A DNA stretch of 64,000 bases from JAMZMI01 sp039970095. GTDB lineage: Bacteria; Bacteroidota; Bacteroidia; Cytophagales; Cyclobacteriaceae. A model generated the notes under the pieces. It worked only from the letters and a program-made list of their open reading frames with translations. It was not told where the DNA came from and did not search any database. The translations under genes and the position numbers were made by a program. Below, piece by piece: positions 38,040 to 47,598 of the stretch; the stretch's first letter is position 1; each line of letters starts with the position of its first letter. Location: the NCBI GenBank assembly GCA_039970095.1, contig JBDVMP010000070.1:1-64000 (forward strand), given 5' to 3'.

Positions 38040-38181
38040 AATTCGTAGAGTAGTAAATCAGTAGAGTAACATTCATTACCGGAGATAAGATAAAATTTGA
38101 AGAAATTGCGGTCATATTTCTGGTAATGATATACTCATGATTTTTCTGAAAAACTTCCAACGAAAACTTTTTAAACCCCAA

Positions 38182-40386
38182 ATGAAATACTCAATCGTAT
38201 TTATCCTTTCGCTTTTTACATTAATCACCAGTGCTCAGATTCTGGATCCGGCTAAATGGGAGCTGGAGACATCCAAATCCGAGGTGGTAATCGGTGAAGA
38301 AGTTGACCTGATTTTCAAGGTTGTTCTCGATGACACGTGGTACATCTACTCATCTGACTTCAGTAAGGACGTTGGCCCTAAAGTGACTGAGTTTTGGTTT
38401 ACCGAAAACGACACTTATGAGCTCGTAGGAGGGATTAAACCGATTAACCCTAAGCGGAAATATGATGATATTTTCGAAGGTGAGGTGAGCTATTTTGAGT
38501 ATGATGCTGAGTTTCGCCAGACGGTAAAAATCCTGGCAGAAAACCCGGTCATAGCGGGAGATTACGAATATCAGGTTTGCACCACCGTAGATGGTAAGTG
38601 CATTCCGGGCGATGGAGCTTTTTCTTTTGAAGAAATCAAGGCCGTGCCAGCTCCAGAACCTGTGGTTGAGGAAGATAAGCCTGAAGTCAACAAAATAGAA
38701 GAAAGTAAGCAGCCGACCGAACCGGAGAAAGTTCAGACGGTAAAACCAGTTGATCAGTCGATCACAAAGTTGCCTAAGAGCGATAAAGTTAAGGATGCCG
38801 AAGAGCCTTTAGAGGAATCTACCATAGTAGAAGTAGTAGAAACCTCTGATTCGGTGCAAGCCGTAAGTCAGGTTGATTCTTCGGAGGTTGCTAAAGATCC
38901 TCTTGTCAGCAAAGTGGAAGAGGAGGTCCTACCAGCGGAAAATAGTTCATTATTCGGTTTTGCAATATTGGCTTTCCTGGCAGGTCTGGCTGCATTACTT
39001 ACCCCGTGTGTGTTTCCCATGATCCCAATGACGGTAACATTTTTTACGAAATCGGGTAATGGCAAAGCAGGCTCTATCAAACAAGGCGTGCTGTACGGAC
39101 TATCCATCATCGTCATTTATACCCTGTCGGGAACCATCGTTTCCTGGATCAATGGGCCGGAGTTTGCCAACTGGCTCAGTACGCATTGGCTGCCGAATCT
39201 TTTCTTCTTCGGGATATTTATCGTTTTCGCTCTTTCCTTTTTGGGAATGTTTGAAATCGTGCTGCCCAGTAGTCTGGTAAATAAGGTTGACGAAAAGTCT
39301 GAAAAAGGAGGTCTCATTGGGATATTCTTCATGGCATTCACGATCGTATTGGTTTCATTTTCGTGCACAGGCCCCATTGTAGGTTCCATTTTAGTGGCCT
39401 CAGCTGGTGGAGCTATTATCAAGCCTATTGTTGGAATGTTCTCCTTTTCCTTGGCGCTGGCATTGCCATTTGCACTTTTCGCCATCTTCCCGCAGTGGAT
39501 GCAGAAGCTGCCTAAATCTGGAGGATGGTTGAACTCTGTAAAAGTGATTCTAGGATTTCTCGAGCTTGCTTTAGGTTTGAAATTCCTGAGTGTTGCCGAT
39601 CAGGTTTATCACTGGGGAATCCTCGATAGAGAGGTGTATTTGGCACTTTGGATTGTTATTTTCTCATTGATTGGACTTTACCTTTTGGGTAAAATCACCC
39701 TTCCCCATGATAGTAAAATGGATCGGATCGGTGTGCCAAGGTTGGTTTTGGCAATCGTCACGTTCTCCTTCGTTGTTTACCTCATTCCGGGCATGTTCGG
39801 AGCACCACTGAAAGCGTTGGCGGGTTACCTTCCGCCAATGACGACTATGGACTGGAACATGACTCAATCTTCTGGCACACTAAGTCAGGAAAGTACTATT
39901 TGCGAAGAACCTAAACATGCCGATATTCTGCACTTTCCGCATGGCATTCAGGGGTATTTTGATTTGGATCAGGCGCTTGAGTGTTCGGAACAGCAAGGCA
40001 AGCCCGTGTTTATAGATTTTACCGGCCATGGCTGTGTCAACTGTCGTGAAATGGAAGCCAGAGTTTGGTCAGATCCTGAGGTGCTGAGAAGGCTAAAAAA
40101 TGAATTTGTCGTATTGGCGCTCTATGTCGATGACAAGACCGAGCTGCCTGAGTCAGCATGGTACACTTCTTCCTATGATGGCAAGTTGAAAAAGACAATA
40201 GGTAAGCAAAATGCCGATCATCAGATAGTGAAGTACAATAACAATGCTCAGCCACTATACATCCTCATGGATGAAGATCAGAACCTTTTGGCAAAGCCAA
40301 GAGCCTATGATCTGAGCGTGTCAGCATTCATTGACTTTTTGGATAAAGGAATAGCCGAGTACCAAACAAGAAAACTAAAGCAATGA
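38182..40386 (+). CDS. dsbD: Thiol:disulfide interchange protein DsbD
   Basis: About 734 residues from the Met at 38182, which opens the signal peptide (MKYSIVFILSLFTLITSAQ); the longer frame from 38137 puts 15 residues ahead of it. Order: DsbD-alpha domain with the Cys pair in VCTTVDGKC, an acidic Pro-rich linker of about 100 residues, eight-helix beta domain with active cysteines C276 (LTPCVFPMIP) and C395 (SFSCTGP), and C-terminal thioredoxin-like gamma domain with C618VNC621. It carries electrons from cytoplasmic thioredoxin to periplasmic thiol proteins, here most simply the triple-thioredoxin protein. It overlaps the next gene by ATGA. Confidence 0.93.
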   Translation: MKYSIVFILSLFTLITSAQILDPAKWELETSKSEVVIGEEVDLIFKVVLDDTWYIYSSDFSKDVGPKVTEFWFTENDTYELVGGIKPINPKRKYDDIFEGEVSYFEYDAEFRQTVKILAENPVIAGDYEYQVCTTVDGKCIPGDGAFSFEEIKAVPAPEPVVEEDKPEVNKIEESKQPTEPEKVQTVKPVDQSITKLPKSDKVKDAEEPLEESTIVEVVETSDSVQAVSQVDSSEVAKDPLVSKVEEEVLPAENSSLFGFAILAFLAGLAALLTPCVFPMIPMTVTFFTKSGNGKAGSIKQGVLYGLSIIVIYTLSGTIVSWINGPEFANWLSTHWLPNLFFFGIFIVFALSFLGMFEIVLPSSLVNKVDEKSEKGGLIGIFFMAFTIVLVSFSCTGPIVGSILVASAGGAIIKPIVGMFSFSLALALPFALFAIFPQWMQKLPKSGGWLNSVKVILGFLELALGLKFLSVADQVYHWGILDREVYLALWIVIFSLIGLYLLGKITLPHDSKMDRIGVPRLVLAIVTFSFVVYLIPGMFGAPLKALAGYLPPMTTMDWNMTQSSGTLSQESTICEEPKHADILHFPHGIQGYFDLDQALECSEQQGKPVFIDFTGHGCVNCREMEARVWSDPEVLRRLKNEFVVLALYVDDKTELPESAWYTSSYDGKLKKTIGKQNADHQIVKYNNNAQPLYILMDEDQNLLAKPRAYDLSVSAFIDFLDKGIAEYQTRKLKQ

Positions 40387-41843
40387 ACGATAAGCAACTT
40401 CTGACCAGGTCTTTTCAAGATATCCGAAATGATATCATTGGGATTGATACGGAGTTTGATGGTCCTTGTGGTCGGAAGAAACTTGTTTATGCGGATTGGA
40501 TTGCCAGCGGGAGACTGTACCGCCCTATAGAAGACAAGATACTCAATGAAATAGGCCCTATGGTTGGGAATACGCATTCTGAGTCTTCTGTTACCGGGCA
40601 ATTTATGACCCACGCCTATCACGATGCACTCCAGAAGATCAAGACCCATGTGAACGCTTCGGAAACGGACGTGATCATATCTACAGGCACAGGTATGACG
40701 GGGGCTCTTGCTAAACTTCAGCGCATGCTTGGGCTCATGGTGCCGGAGCAACTAAAAAAATATACGGTTATACCTAAGGAGGATTGCCCAGTTGTGTTTA
40801 TCACACATATGGAGCATCACTCTAATCATACTTCCTGGCTAGAGTCTATAGCCGATGTAGTGGTGGTACCCCCGGGAGAAAATCTTTTGGTGGATCCAGC
40901 TTTGCTCGAAAAGGAAGTTAAAAAGTTTGGAAACAGAAGACTGAAAATAGGATCTTTTACGGCGTGCTCAAATGTGACGGGCATCCGTACACCTTATCAG
41001 GAGCTGGCAAAAATCATGCATGACCATGGCGGATGGTGTTTTGTTGATTTTGCCGCTTCTGCTCCTTATGACAATATTGATATGCATCCGGAGCATGAGG
41101 GACACCATCTTGATGCGATCTACTTTTCTCCCCATAAGTTTTTAGGCGGGCCTGGCAGTGCCGGTGTGTTGATTTTCAACAAAGAATTGTATCATAATCA
41201 TGTGCCGGATCAGCCCGGTGGCGGTACCGTCAAGTGGACCAACCCCTGGGGTGGTAGGAGTTATTTTGATAACATAGAAATGCGTGAAGATGGAGGTACC
41301 CCGGGTTTTATGCAGACCATCAGGACAGCCCTCTGTGTAGACTTGAAAGAGCAGATGGGAGTGGAGGGAATTCACCACACCGAAAACCTGCTTTTGGAAC
41401 GCGCTTTCGATGGATTGACTCAGGTGGAAGGGTTGCGCATACTAGCTGGCGATGTGAGAGATAGGTTGGGAGTCATATCCTTTTATTTTGATCATTTGCA
41501 CTTCAATCTGGTAGTGCAGCTTCTTAGTGACCGTTTTGGAATCCAGGTAAGGGGAGGGTGCTCATGTGCCGGGACCTACGGGCATTATTTATTGAATGTA
41601 GATGAAGCCTTCTCGTGTTCTATTACAGAGCAAATTGAGCAGGGAGATTTGACTGACAAACCCGGTTGGGTGAGGCTCTCGCTGCACGCCACTACTACAC
41701 TGGAGGAACTCGATTTTATCTTAGATGCGATAGCGCAAATAGGAAAACACGGAGAAAAATGGGCAGAAGATTACGCCTTTGATAAAGTCTTAGGAGCATT
41801 TACGCATAAGAAGTTCCGCTCCTTTCACAAATTAGAAATTTAA
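40383..41843 (+). CDS. Class V aminotransferase (cysteine desulfurase-like)
   Basis: 486 residues, fold-type I PLP enzyme. Schiff-base lysine K252 in YFSPHKFLGGPGSAGVL. A Cys-containing loop near the C-terminus (RGGCSCAGTYGHYLL) stands where SufS-type desulfurases have their catalytic Cys, but the motif differs from true SufS/IscS, and the protein is longer than the usual ~405 residues. It is cytoplasmic. Overlap with dsbD by ATGA suggests coupled expression and perhaps use of cysteine or cystine imported by this locus. No sufE or sufBCD is nearby, so an Fe-S assembly role is unlikely. Confidence 0.85.
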   Translation: MNDKQLLTRSFQDIRNDIIGIDTEFDGPCGRKKLVYADWIASGRLYRPIEDKILNEIGPMVGNTHSESSVTGQFMTHAYHDALQKIKTHVNASETDVIISTGTGMTGALAKLQRMLGLMVPEQLKKYTVIPKEDCPVVFITHMEHHSNHTSWLESIADVVVVPPGENLLVDPALLEKEVKKFGNRRLKIGSFTACSNVTGIRTPYQELAKIMHDHGGWCFVDFAASAPYDNIDMHPEHEGHHLDAIYFSPHKFLGGPGSAGVLIFNKELYHNHVPDQPGGGTVKWTNPWGGRSYFDNIEMREDGGTPGFMQTIRTALCVDLKEQMGVEGIHHTENLLLERAFDGLTQVEGLRILAGDVRDRLGVISFYFDHLHFNLVVQLLSDRFGIQVRGGCSCAGTYGHYLLNVDEAFSCSITEQIEQGDLTDKPGWVRLSLHATTTLEELDFILDAIAQIGKHGEKWAEDYAFDKVLGAFTHKKFRSFHKLEI

Positions 41844-41869
41844 TATTAGAACGATTTAAACTCGAAAAA

Positions 41870-44689
41870 ATGAAGACAAAAGCGATGTTGTTGTTGGGAG
41901 TGCTATGGGCATTCTTTTTTGGGCTGACTGCTCAGGATCGTCCAATTATGCTCAATGATAGTGTGAGATATGGAACTCTGGAAAACGGATTTACCTATTA
42001 TATTTTACACAACGAAGAGCCAAAAAACCGGGCCAGTTTTTACATAGTTCAAAACCTGGGAGCCATCCTCGAAGAAGACGATCAGAATGGACTGGCACAT
42101 ATGCTTGAGCATATGGCCTTCAACGGAACCACTCATTTTCCCGGCAAAGGAATCAAAGATTTTTTGGAGAGAAATGGGGTGGAGTTTGGTAAGAATTTCA
42201 ATGCCTACACCAACCTTGATGAGACTGTATATAACATAAGCAATGTACCTACTGAGAATCCGGTAGTGCTTGATTCATGTGTTTGGATTCTGCATGACTG
42301 GTCAGGGTCAATTTTGCTTGAGGATGAAGAAATTGACCTTGAAAGGGGGGTTATCAAAGAAGAGTGGCGTACAAGAAATGGACCTGGGAGAAGGATTTAT
42401 AAACAACTCGCGCCTTACAACTATTATGAGTCTAAATATGCTATCAGAGATGTGATAGGTAGTATGGATGTGGTTGAAAACAGCGATTACAGAGCCATAA
42501 AGGATTTTTATACCAAATGGTACAGACCAGATTTACAAGCTGCCGTTATCGTTGGAGATTTTGACGTAGACCGCATGGAGTCTAGCGTGAAGGAGATTTT
42601 ATCTAAAATCCCTAAGCCAGTCAACCCTGCAGAGCGGATCGAGTATCCCGTTGCTGATAACGAAGGAATGCTTTTCGCTGTAGCTACTGACAAAGAAGCA
42701 TCCACAACCAATTTTTCCTACATGTTTAAGCACAAGCCGACTCCTAAGGACGCTAAGGATGAAGCATATATGAAGGAGCAGATTAAGACGGGAATGATTT
42801 ACTCAATGTTGTATTATCGTTTTCAGGAGATTTTGGCTCAGCCTGATGCGCCATTTATAAATGGATATGCCAGCTACTATCATTATGTGCGCACACTTGA
42901 TATGTTCAATATCGGTGGTACGGCCAAAGAAGGAGAAGTTCTTGGAGCATTCGAGGCTGTATATACAGAAGTTGAGAGAGCCAGGAAATTTGGATTTACT
43001 GAGCCGGAACTGGAGCGAATTAAGGCTGAAAAACTAAAGTCATACGAGTATCAGTATAAGACCAGAGAAAAAATCAGCAACGATAGATACGCATCTATGC
43101 TCAAAGTGAATTACCTGGAAAACGAGCCTCAGAAAAGTATTCCGTGGACTTATGAGTTTGCAAAATCGTACATCCCTCAAATTACTCTGGAGGATTTAGC
43201 AGGCTATTATGACCGATGGATAAAAGATGATAATGTGGTTTTTACCATCAGTGGCCCTGAAAAGGAGGGTCTAGAGTATCCGTCAAAGGAAGACGTGCAA
43301 GAGGTGATTTCTAAAGTGAGATCCAAGGACCTTGAGCCTTATGTAGATTCTTCCGCAGGGCTGAAACTGATGAGCAATGATCCAAAGCCAGGAAAAGTAT
43401 CAAAGGTGAAGAGTATTGCAGGGCTCAACGGAGCAAAGGAATATACGCTTAAAAATGGCGCCAAAGTGGTGCTTTATCCTACAGACAACACCAAGAGTCA
43501 AATAGTATTCAGAGCAGTGAGCCTGGGAGGCAAGTCTCTCCTGGAAACTGAAGAGCTGCCAACTGCAATGCAGTTTAGCAGCCTGGTGGGCAAGTCAGGT
43601 ATTGGAGAGTTGTCAGACACGGACCTGGATAAAGTGTTGGCTGGCAAGAGCGCCTGGGTCAACAAATGGATAGGTGATTATACAGAAAATATGAGCGGAA
43701 GCGCAGACTCTGATGATATTGAAACTTTTATGCAGTTGGTTTATCTGACTTTCACCTCACCGCGTTTTGACCAAGAAGCTTTTAAAGCTCACATAGAAAG
43801 AACCAAATCTTACTATGTGAACCGCGACAAAAATCCTCGTAGTGCATTCGGTGACACATTGAATATTGTTTTAAACAATGCAAGCGCCAGAAGGCCGCTC
43901 AATGACCTGGAAACCATCAACAATGTTTCTTTCGATACCTTCAAAAAGATATATGAAGAGCGGTTCGGAAATGTTGGAGACTTTACTTTTTTCTTAGTGG
44001 GTGACTTTCAGGAAGATGAAATCCTCCCTTTGGTGAAAAAATATATCGGTGGTATCAAGGGTGATAAAACACGAGAGAATTGGATAGATGATGGTGTTGC
44101 ACCTCCGGATAAGGATGTTTCGAAGAGATTTACTTTTCCAATGGAAACAGCGAAATATTCAAACTACATCAGGTTTTACAACCACGATTATGAGTACAGC
44201 GCCTACAACAATTTAAGCTTGCAGATCACCGCTTCTTTGCTGAAAAAGAGGTTTTTTGAAACAATGCGTGAAGAAGAGGGAGGAACATATGGAGCAGGGG
44301 CGAGTGCGCTTTATAAAAAAATCCCTTCTCCGGCCATGGGGATCAACATCCAGTTTGATAGCAACCCCGACAAAGGAGATAAACTCATTGACATAGCTAA
44401 AAGTGAAGCTCGGAAACTGGTATCGGAGGGAGCCATACCTGGGGATTTGGCTAAGGTCAAAGAGTCCATGATCAAGGATAGAGAACAAAATCTGAAAAAC
44501 AACTGGTACTTGTGTGGACAGTTGGAGGACTACTACACTACCGGAATCAATTCCTTGCTACCTGAAAACTACGAAGAGATCATTGAGAACATCACGGTGG
44601 AGGATTACAATAAGACAATATCAGCCCTGGTGTCTGATGGATTGCTGGAATATGAGATCATCATGATGCCACAAGCAAGTCAGGAATAG
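41870..44689 (+). CDS. M16-family (pitrilysin-type) zinc metalloprotease
   Basis: 939 residues, the full double-length form with two M16 repeats. Signal peptide 1-21. The inverted zinc motif is H77-x-x-E80-H81 in GLAHMLEHMAFNGT, and the third zinc ligand lies in the downstream acidic stretch (NLDETVYNI, about E120-E150 region). The second half lacks the motif, as usual. It is exported and cuts peptides in the periplasm or on the surface. Last gene of the SusCD block, 26 nt after the aminotransferase, followed by a shared terminator. Its presence supports a peptide- or protein-use role for the locus. Confidence 0.92.
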   Translation: MKTKAMLLLGVLWAFFFGLTAQDRPIMLNDSVRYGTLENGFTYYILHNEEPKNRASFYIVQNLGAILEEDDQNGLAHMLEHMAFNGTTHFPGKGIKDFLERNGVEFGKNFNAYTNLDETVYNISNVPTENPVVLDSCVWILHDWSGSILLEDEEIDLERGVIKEEWRTRNGPGRRIYKQLAPYNYYESKYAIRDVIGSMDVVENSDYRAIKDFYTKWYRPDLQAAVIVGDFDVDRMESSVKEILSKIPKPVNPAERIEYPVADNEGMLFAVATDKEASTTNFSYMFKHKPTPKDAKDEAYMKEQIKTGMIYSMLYYRFQEILAQPDAPFINGYASYYHYVRTLDMFNIGGTAKEGEVLGAFEAVYTEVERARKFGFTEPELERIKAEKLKSYEYQYKTREKISNDRYASMLKVNYLENEPQKSIPWTYEFAKSYIPQITLEDLAGYYDRWIKDDNVVFTISGPEKEGLEYPSKEDVQEVISKVRSKDLEPYVDSSAGLKLMSNDPKPGKVSKVKSIAGLNGAKEYTLKNGAKVVLYPTDNTKSQIVFRAVSLGGKSLLETEELPTAMQFSSLVGKSGIGELSDTDLDKVLAGKSAWVNKWIGDYTENMSGSADSDDIETFMQLVYLTFTSPRFDQEAFKAHIERTKSYYVNRDKNPRSAFGDTLNIVLNNASARRPLNDLETINNVSFDTFKKIYEERFGNVGDFTFFLVGDFQEDEILPLVKKYIGGIKGDKTRENWIDDGVAPPDKDVSKRFTFPMETAKYSNYIRFYNHDYEYSAYNNLSLQITASLLKKRFFETMREEEGGTYGAGASALYKKIPSPAMGINIQFDSNPDKGDKLIDIAKSEARKLVSEGAIPGDLAKVKESMIKDREQNLKNNWYLCGQLEDYYTTGINSLLPENYEEIIENITVEDYNKTISALVSDGLLEYEIIMMPQASQE

Positions 44690-44710
44690 TAGTTGTTTAA
44701 GTTTACATTA

Positions 44711-44742
44711 AAACCTCTCAAATAAATTTGAGAGGTTTTTTT
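44711..44742. terminator. Bidirectional terminator between M16 protease and kinase genes
   Basis: AAACCTCTCAAAT/ATTTGAGAGGTTT, a perfect 13-bp inverted repeat with a 2-nt centre, followed by a T-run on the + strand and preceded by an A-run that serves the - strand. It lies between two convergent genes. Confidence 0.88.
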
Positions 44743-45652
44743 ATGCGTTTTGAGCCGCTACTAATGCTTTCACATCAGCGCTGTTGAGCATGCCCAGGTC
44801 CTCCCTTAGGCAATTGGCAGCACCACATGCAGCACCAAGTCTCGCAATTTCAGTCGGAGGCAAGGATTTGAGATATCCGGCCACCACTCCGGCGGTTAGG
44901 CAGTCTCCTGAACCTATTGTGCTGATAACCCGATCAACCTTGGCTAAGGCATGGTATTCCTTTTCACCGGTTAGCAGATATAAACCCTTCGCCCCGTCCG
45001 TAATAGCAGCTATATCGCAATCCTGCAAAATATTTGCTTTAGCCTGGTCAAAGTCAGTTTTGTAAAAATCTGTGATTTCTTTTCGGTTGAGATGAACGCC
45101 GAAGGGTTTGTTTTTAAGTGCATTTTTTAGCTGTAGGCCTGTGCAGTCTACAAGCGAATTAACACCTTTTTTCTTCCCCAGATTTACTATCTGAGCATAT
45201 CCATCTTCTGGGCTTCCCTTTGGCCATGAGCCACAGAGAGCCATCAAATCAAGAGAGTCAAGTGCCAGGTTGATGCTGTTGAGCAGGTCTCCAAAATCCT
45301 GTTCGGAAACCGTGGGTCCCGTTCCCAGAATTTCTGTGTCGTCAAAATCATCCTTAGACTTGAAAGTGTAGCAGCTCCTTGACCATTCCTTTAGTTCTGG
45401 TCCTATAAAGTCTATTTTTGGATAAAATGCATTGCAGGTCTTTTTGATCCATGCGCCAGATTCCCCACCCCAAAATCCGGCTACTGTAACCGGTATCTCT
45501 AGTTCTGCCAGAGCCATGGCCACATGAATGCCTTTTCCTCCCGGATATTTGGCCTCTTTAGAAATTCTATTCGGCACCCCTACATTAAAGCCATCCACCC
45601 AAGCGTAAATGTCTATAGCCGGATTAGGACAAACAACTAAAACTCCCTTCAC
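44741..45652 (-). CDS. PfkB-family sugar-phosphate kinase (LacC/FruK type), GTG start
   Basis: 303 residues. N-terminal CPNPAIDIYAWVDGFNVG..NRISKEAKYPGGKGIHVAMALAEL is the LacC/FruK (tagatose-6-phosphate kinase / 1-phosphofructokinase) signature, rather than ribokinase-like. The ATP/anion-hole motif with catalytic Asp is STIGSGDCLTAGV near the C-terminus. The first codon is GTG. It starts 8 nt after the symporter gene, so the two are one operon. A tagatose-6-phosphate kinase would fit galactosamine catabolism (GalN-6-P to tagatose-6-P to tagatose-1,6-bisphosphate), which agrees with the hydrolases next door; this is inference. Confidence 0.85.
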   Translation of the reverse strand: MKGVLVVCPNPAIDIYAWVDGFNVGVPNRISKEAKYPGGKGIHVAMALAELEIPVTVAGFWGGESGAWIKKTCNAFYPKIDFIGPELKEWSRSCYTFKSKDDFDDTEILGTGPTVSEQDFGDLLNSINLALDSLDLMALCGSWPKGSPEDGYAQIVNLGKKKGVNSLVDCTGLQLKNALKNKPFGVHLNRKEITDFYKTDFDQAKANILQDCDIAAITDGAKGLYLLTGEKEYHALAKVDRVISTIGSGDCLTAGVVAGYLKSLPPTEIARLGAACGAANCLREDLGMLNSADVKALVAAQNA

Positions 45653-45660
45653 TGTCCTGT

Positions 45661-47442
45661 TTATTTAAGCTTAGGCCACAGCCTGTTTAATAGAATTATG
45701 GAGCAAACTGTCACTATCATGAGAATGATCGCCTGAATGTTTTTGCCATAAATAAAGAGCCCTGTCCCCATCAGGAAGGAGTAAACTCCGATGGTACCTG
45801 CGATCATGCAGAGTATTCCGATTGGCACCTTCCATGGGCCGCTTGTGTCTGGAGTATCCCAACCTTTGGACTGAGCCAAATCGGTGATTTTTTTCCAACC
45901 CGGACCACCTGGATTTACCTTGTTAATGAAGTTTACCAACACTTCGTTGCTCGTTGGTTTGGTGAGGTAGCTGGTCGCAACCCAAACCAAAGTGGTGATG
46001 CCCACACCTGATACCAGTTGTATCCAACTGGGCAGAGCAGGAAATCCGAGAGGTTCGTGAAGCAGGCTAAAGTAAATAGCCACGAGAAAGCTCGATATCA
46101 TGGCTGCCAATTCACTCGATGCATTTATTCTCCACCAAAACCAACGGAGAATAAACAAAAGACCTGTTCCAGCTCCAATTTGTAGTAGGATTTGAAATGC
46201 TCCCAGTGCATTGTCTAGCAGTAGTGCGAAGATCATGGTGAAAATCATCAGGATCACAGTAATAATTCGACCCACATTTAAAAGCTCTTTCTGAGAAGCG
46301 TCTGTTTTGACAAAGCGCTTATAGAAATCATTGACGATGTATGAAGCGCCCCAATTGAGGTGAGTACTGATGGTGGACATATAGGCCGCTATCAAAGATG
46401 TGACCACAAGGCCTAGTAAGCCTGCCGGAATGAATGTGAGCATGGCCGGATATCCCAAATCATGATTGACGATACCAGAGGCAGCAGGAAAAGCTTCTCT
46501 CAAACTATCCAGCGACGGGAAAACAACGAGAGAGCAAAGTGCTACTATGATCCACGGCCATGGTCTAAGCGCATAATGAGCCGCGTTGAAAAACAGTACC
46601 GCTTTAATAGAATGGTCTTCGTCTTTGGCTGCAAACATCCGCTGCGCTATGTATCCACCTCCGCCTGGCTCTGCTCCAGGGTACCAAACACTCCACCACT
46701 GCACCAATAGTGGCACTAAAAATATCATGATGAATATCTCCGGATTAGAAAATGACGGAAAGAAATCGAGCTTGTCCACTACATTTTCATGCTTCAGTAG
46801 GTTAGTGAGCCCGCCAACTTTTGGGTGATTCAGTGATACGATTGCTGCTATTACAGCTCCACCTATGGATAGGAAAAACTGAATGAAGTCAGTAATCAGC
46901 ACTCCTTTCAGGCCTCCAAGCGAACTATAAATTACAGTGATAGTTCCAGCAATGACTACAGTTTGCACCGGCGTGAGGCCTAGTAGTACCCCGCCGATTT
47001 TGATAGCAGCCAGAGAGACTGTTGCCATGATCATTACGTTGAAAAGCAAGCCTAGATAAATAGCGCGAAACCCTCTCAGAAAGCGGGCGATTTTGCCGCT
47101 ATATCGCAATTCGTAAAACTCCACATCGGTCACCACGCCGGATTTTTTCCAGAGCCTCGCGTATATGAATACCGTCAGCATTCCTGTGAGGAGAAAAGCC
47201 CACCATGCCCAGTTTCCTGAAACACCATTCTGCCTTACTATGTCCGTTACAAGGTTTGGGGTGTCGGTAGAAAACGTAGTAGCGACCATAGAAACTCCGA
47301 GCAGCCACCACGGCATTTTACCACTTGCAGTGAAGTAATCTTCCGCGTTTTTGTTGCCAACACGGGCTGTCCAGATTCCAATCCCAAGAGAAATAATAAA
47401 GAAGCCAATAACAAATGACCAATCAAGAGTGCTTAATATCAT
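45661..47442 (-). CDS. Sodium/solute symporter (SSS family), probable sugar importer
   Basis: 593 residues, about 14 helices. Starts MILSTLDWSFVIGFFIISLGIGIW; typical SSS blocks include GVSMVATTFSTDTPNLVTDIV and AAYMSTISTHLNWGASYIVNDFY. It belongs to the branch found beside glycoside hydrolases in marine Bacteroidota. Divergent from the GH109-type gene with 156 nt between, and cotranscribed with the PfkB kinase. Import of monosaccharide released by the neighbouring hydrolases is the simplest role; the sugar is not known. Confidence 0.88.
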   Translation of the reverse strand: MILSTLDWSFVIGFFIISLGIGIWTARVGNKNAEDYFTASGKMPWWLLGVSMVATTFSTDTPNLVTDIVRQNGVSGNWAWWAFLLTGMLTVFIYARLWKKSGVVTDVEFYELRYSGKIARFLRGFRAIYLGLLFNVMIMATVSLAAIKIGGVLLGLTPVQTVVIAGTITVIYSSLGGLKGVLITDFIQFFLSIGGAVIAAIVSLNHPKVGGLTNLLKHENVVDKLDFFPSFSNPEIFIMIFLVPLLVQWWSVWYPGAEPGGGGYIAQRMFAAKDEDHSIKAVLFFNAAHYALRPWPWIIVALCSLVVFPSLDSLREAFPAASGIVNHDLGYPAMLTFIPAGLLGLVVTSLIAAYMSTISTHLNWGASYIVNDFYKRFVKTDASQKELLNVGRIITVILMIFTMIFALLLDNALGAFQILLQIGAGTGLLFILRWFWWRINASSELAAMISSFLVAIYFSLLHEPLGFPALPSWIQLVSGVGITTLVWVATSYLTKPTSNEVLVNFINKVNPGGPGWKKITDLAQSKGWDTPDTSGPWKVPIGILCMIAGTIGVYSFLMGTGLFIYGKNIQAIILMIVTVCSIILLNRLWPKLK

Positions 47443-47474
47443 TGTGTTTTCTGTTTATCGAAAGCTAAAATTAA

Positions 47475-47490
47475 TTAAATAATTATTTAA
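47475..47490. promoter_or_regulatory. Palindrome in divergent symporter / GH109 promoter region
   Basis: TTAAATAATTATTTAA, a perfect 16-bp palindrome of pure AT, 33 nt upstream of the symporter start. The position between divergent genes would suit a shared operator, but low complexity makes chance occurrence easy. Confidence 0.3.
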
Positions 47491-47598
47491 ACCTTCGTAT
47501 TATTCTTTAAAGCAATAAAAAAAGTTTCATTACCTTATTTTTATTTAAATTTTCTGTTAATTTGGTGATAAAGTTCAACATTCTCATTTTATACTTTC

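Noticed and set aside
38045..38069. GTAGAGTA direct repeat between the triple-thioredoxin and dsbD genes
   Set aside because: Two copies of an 8-mer in a 97-nt gap; too short to call a regulatory site.
41870..44689. Second zinc site expected in the C-terminal half of the M16 protease
   Set aside because: The second repeat of this family normally lacks the motif, so its absence is not a defect.
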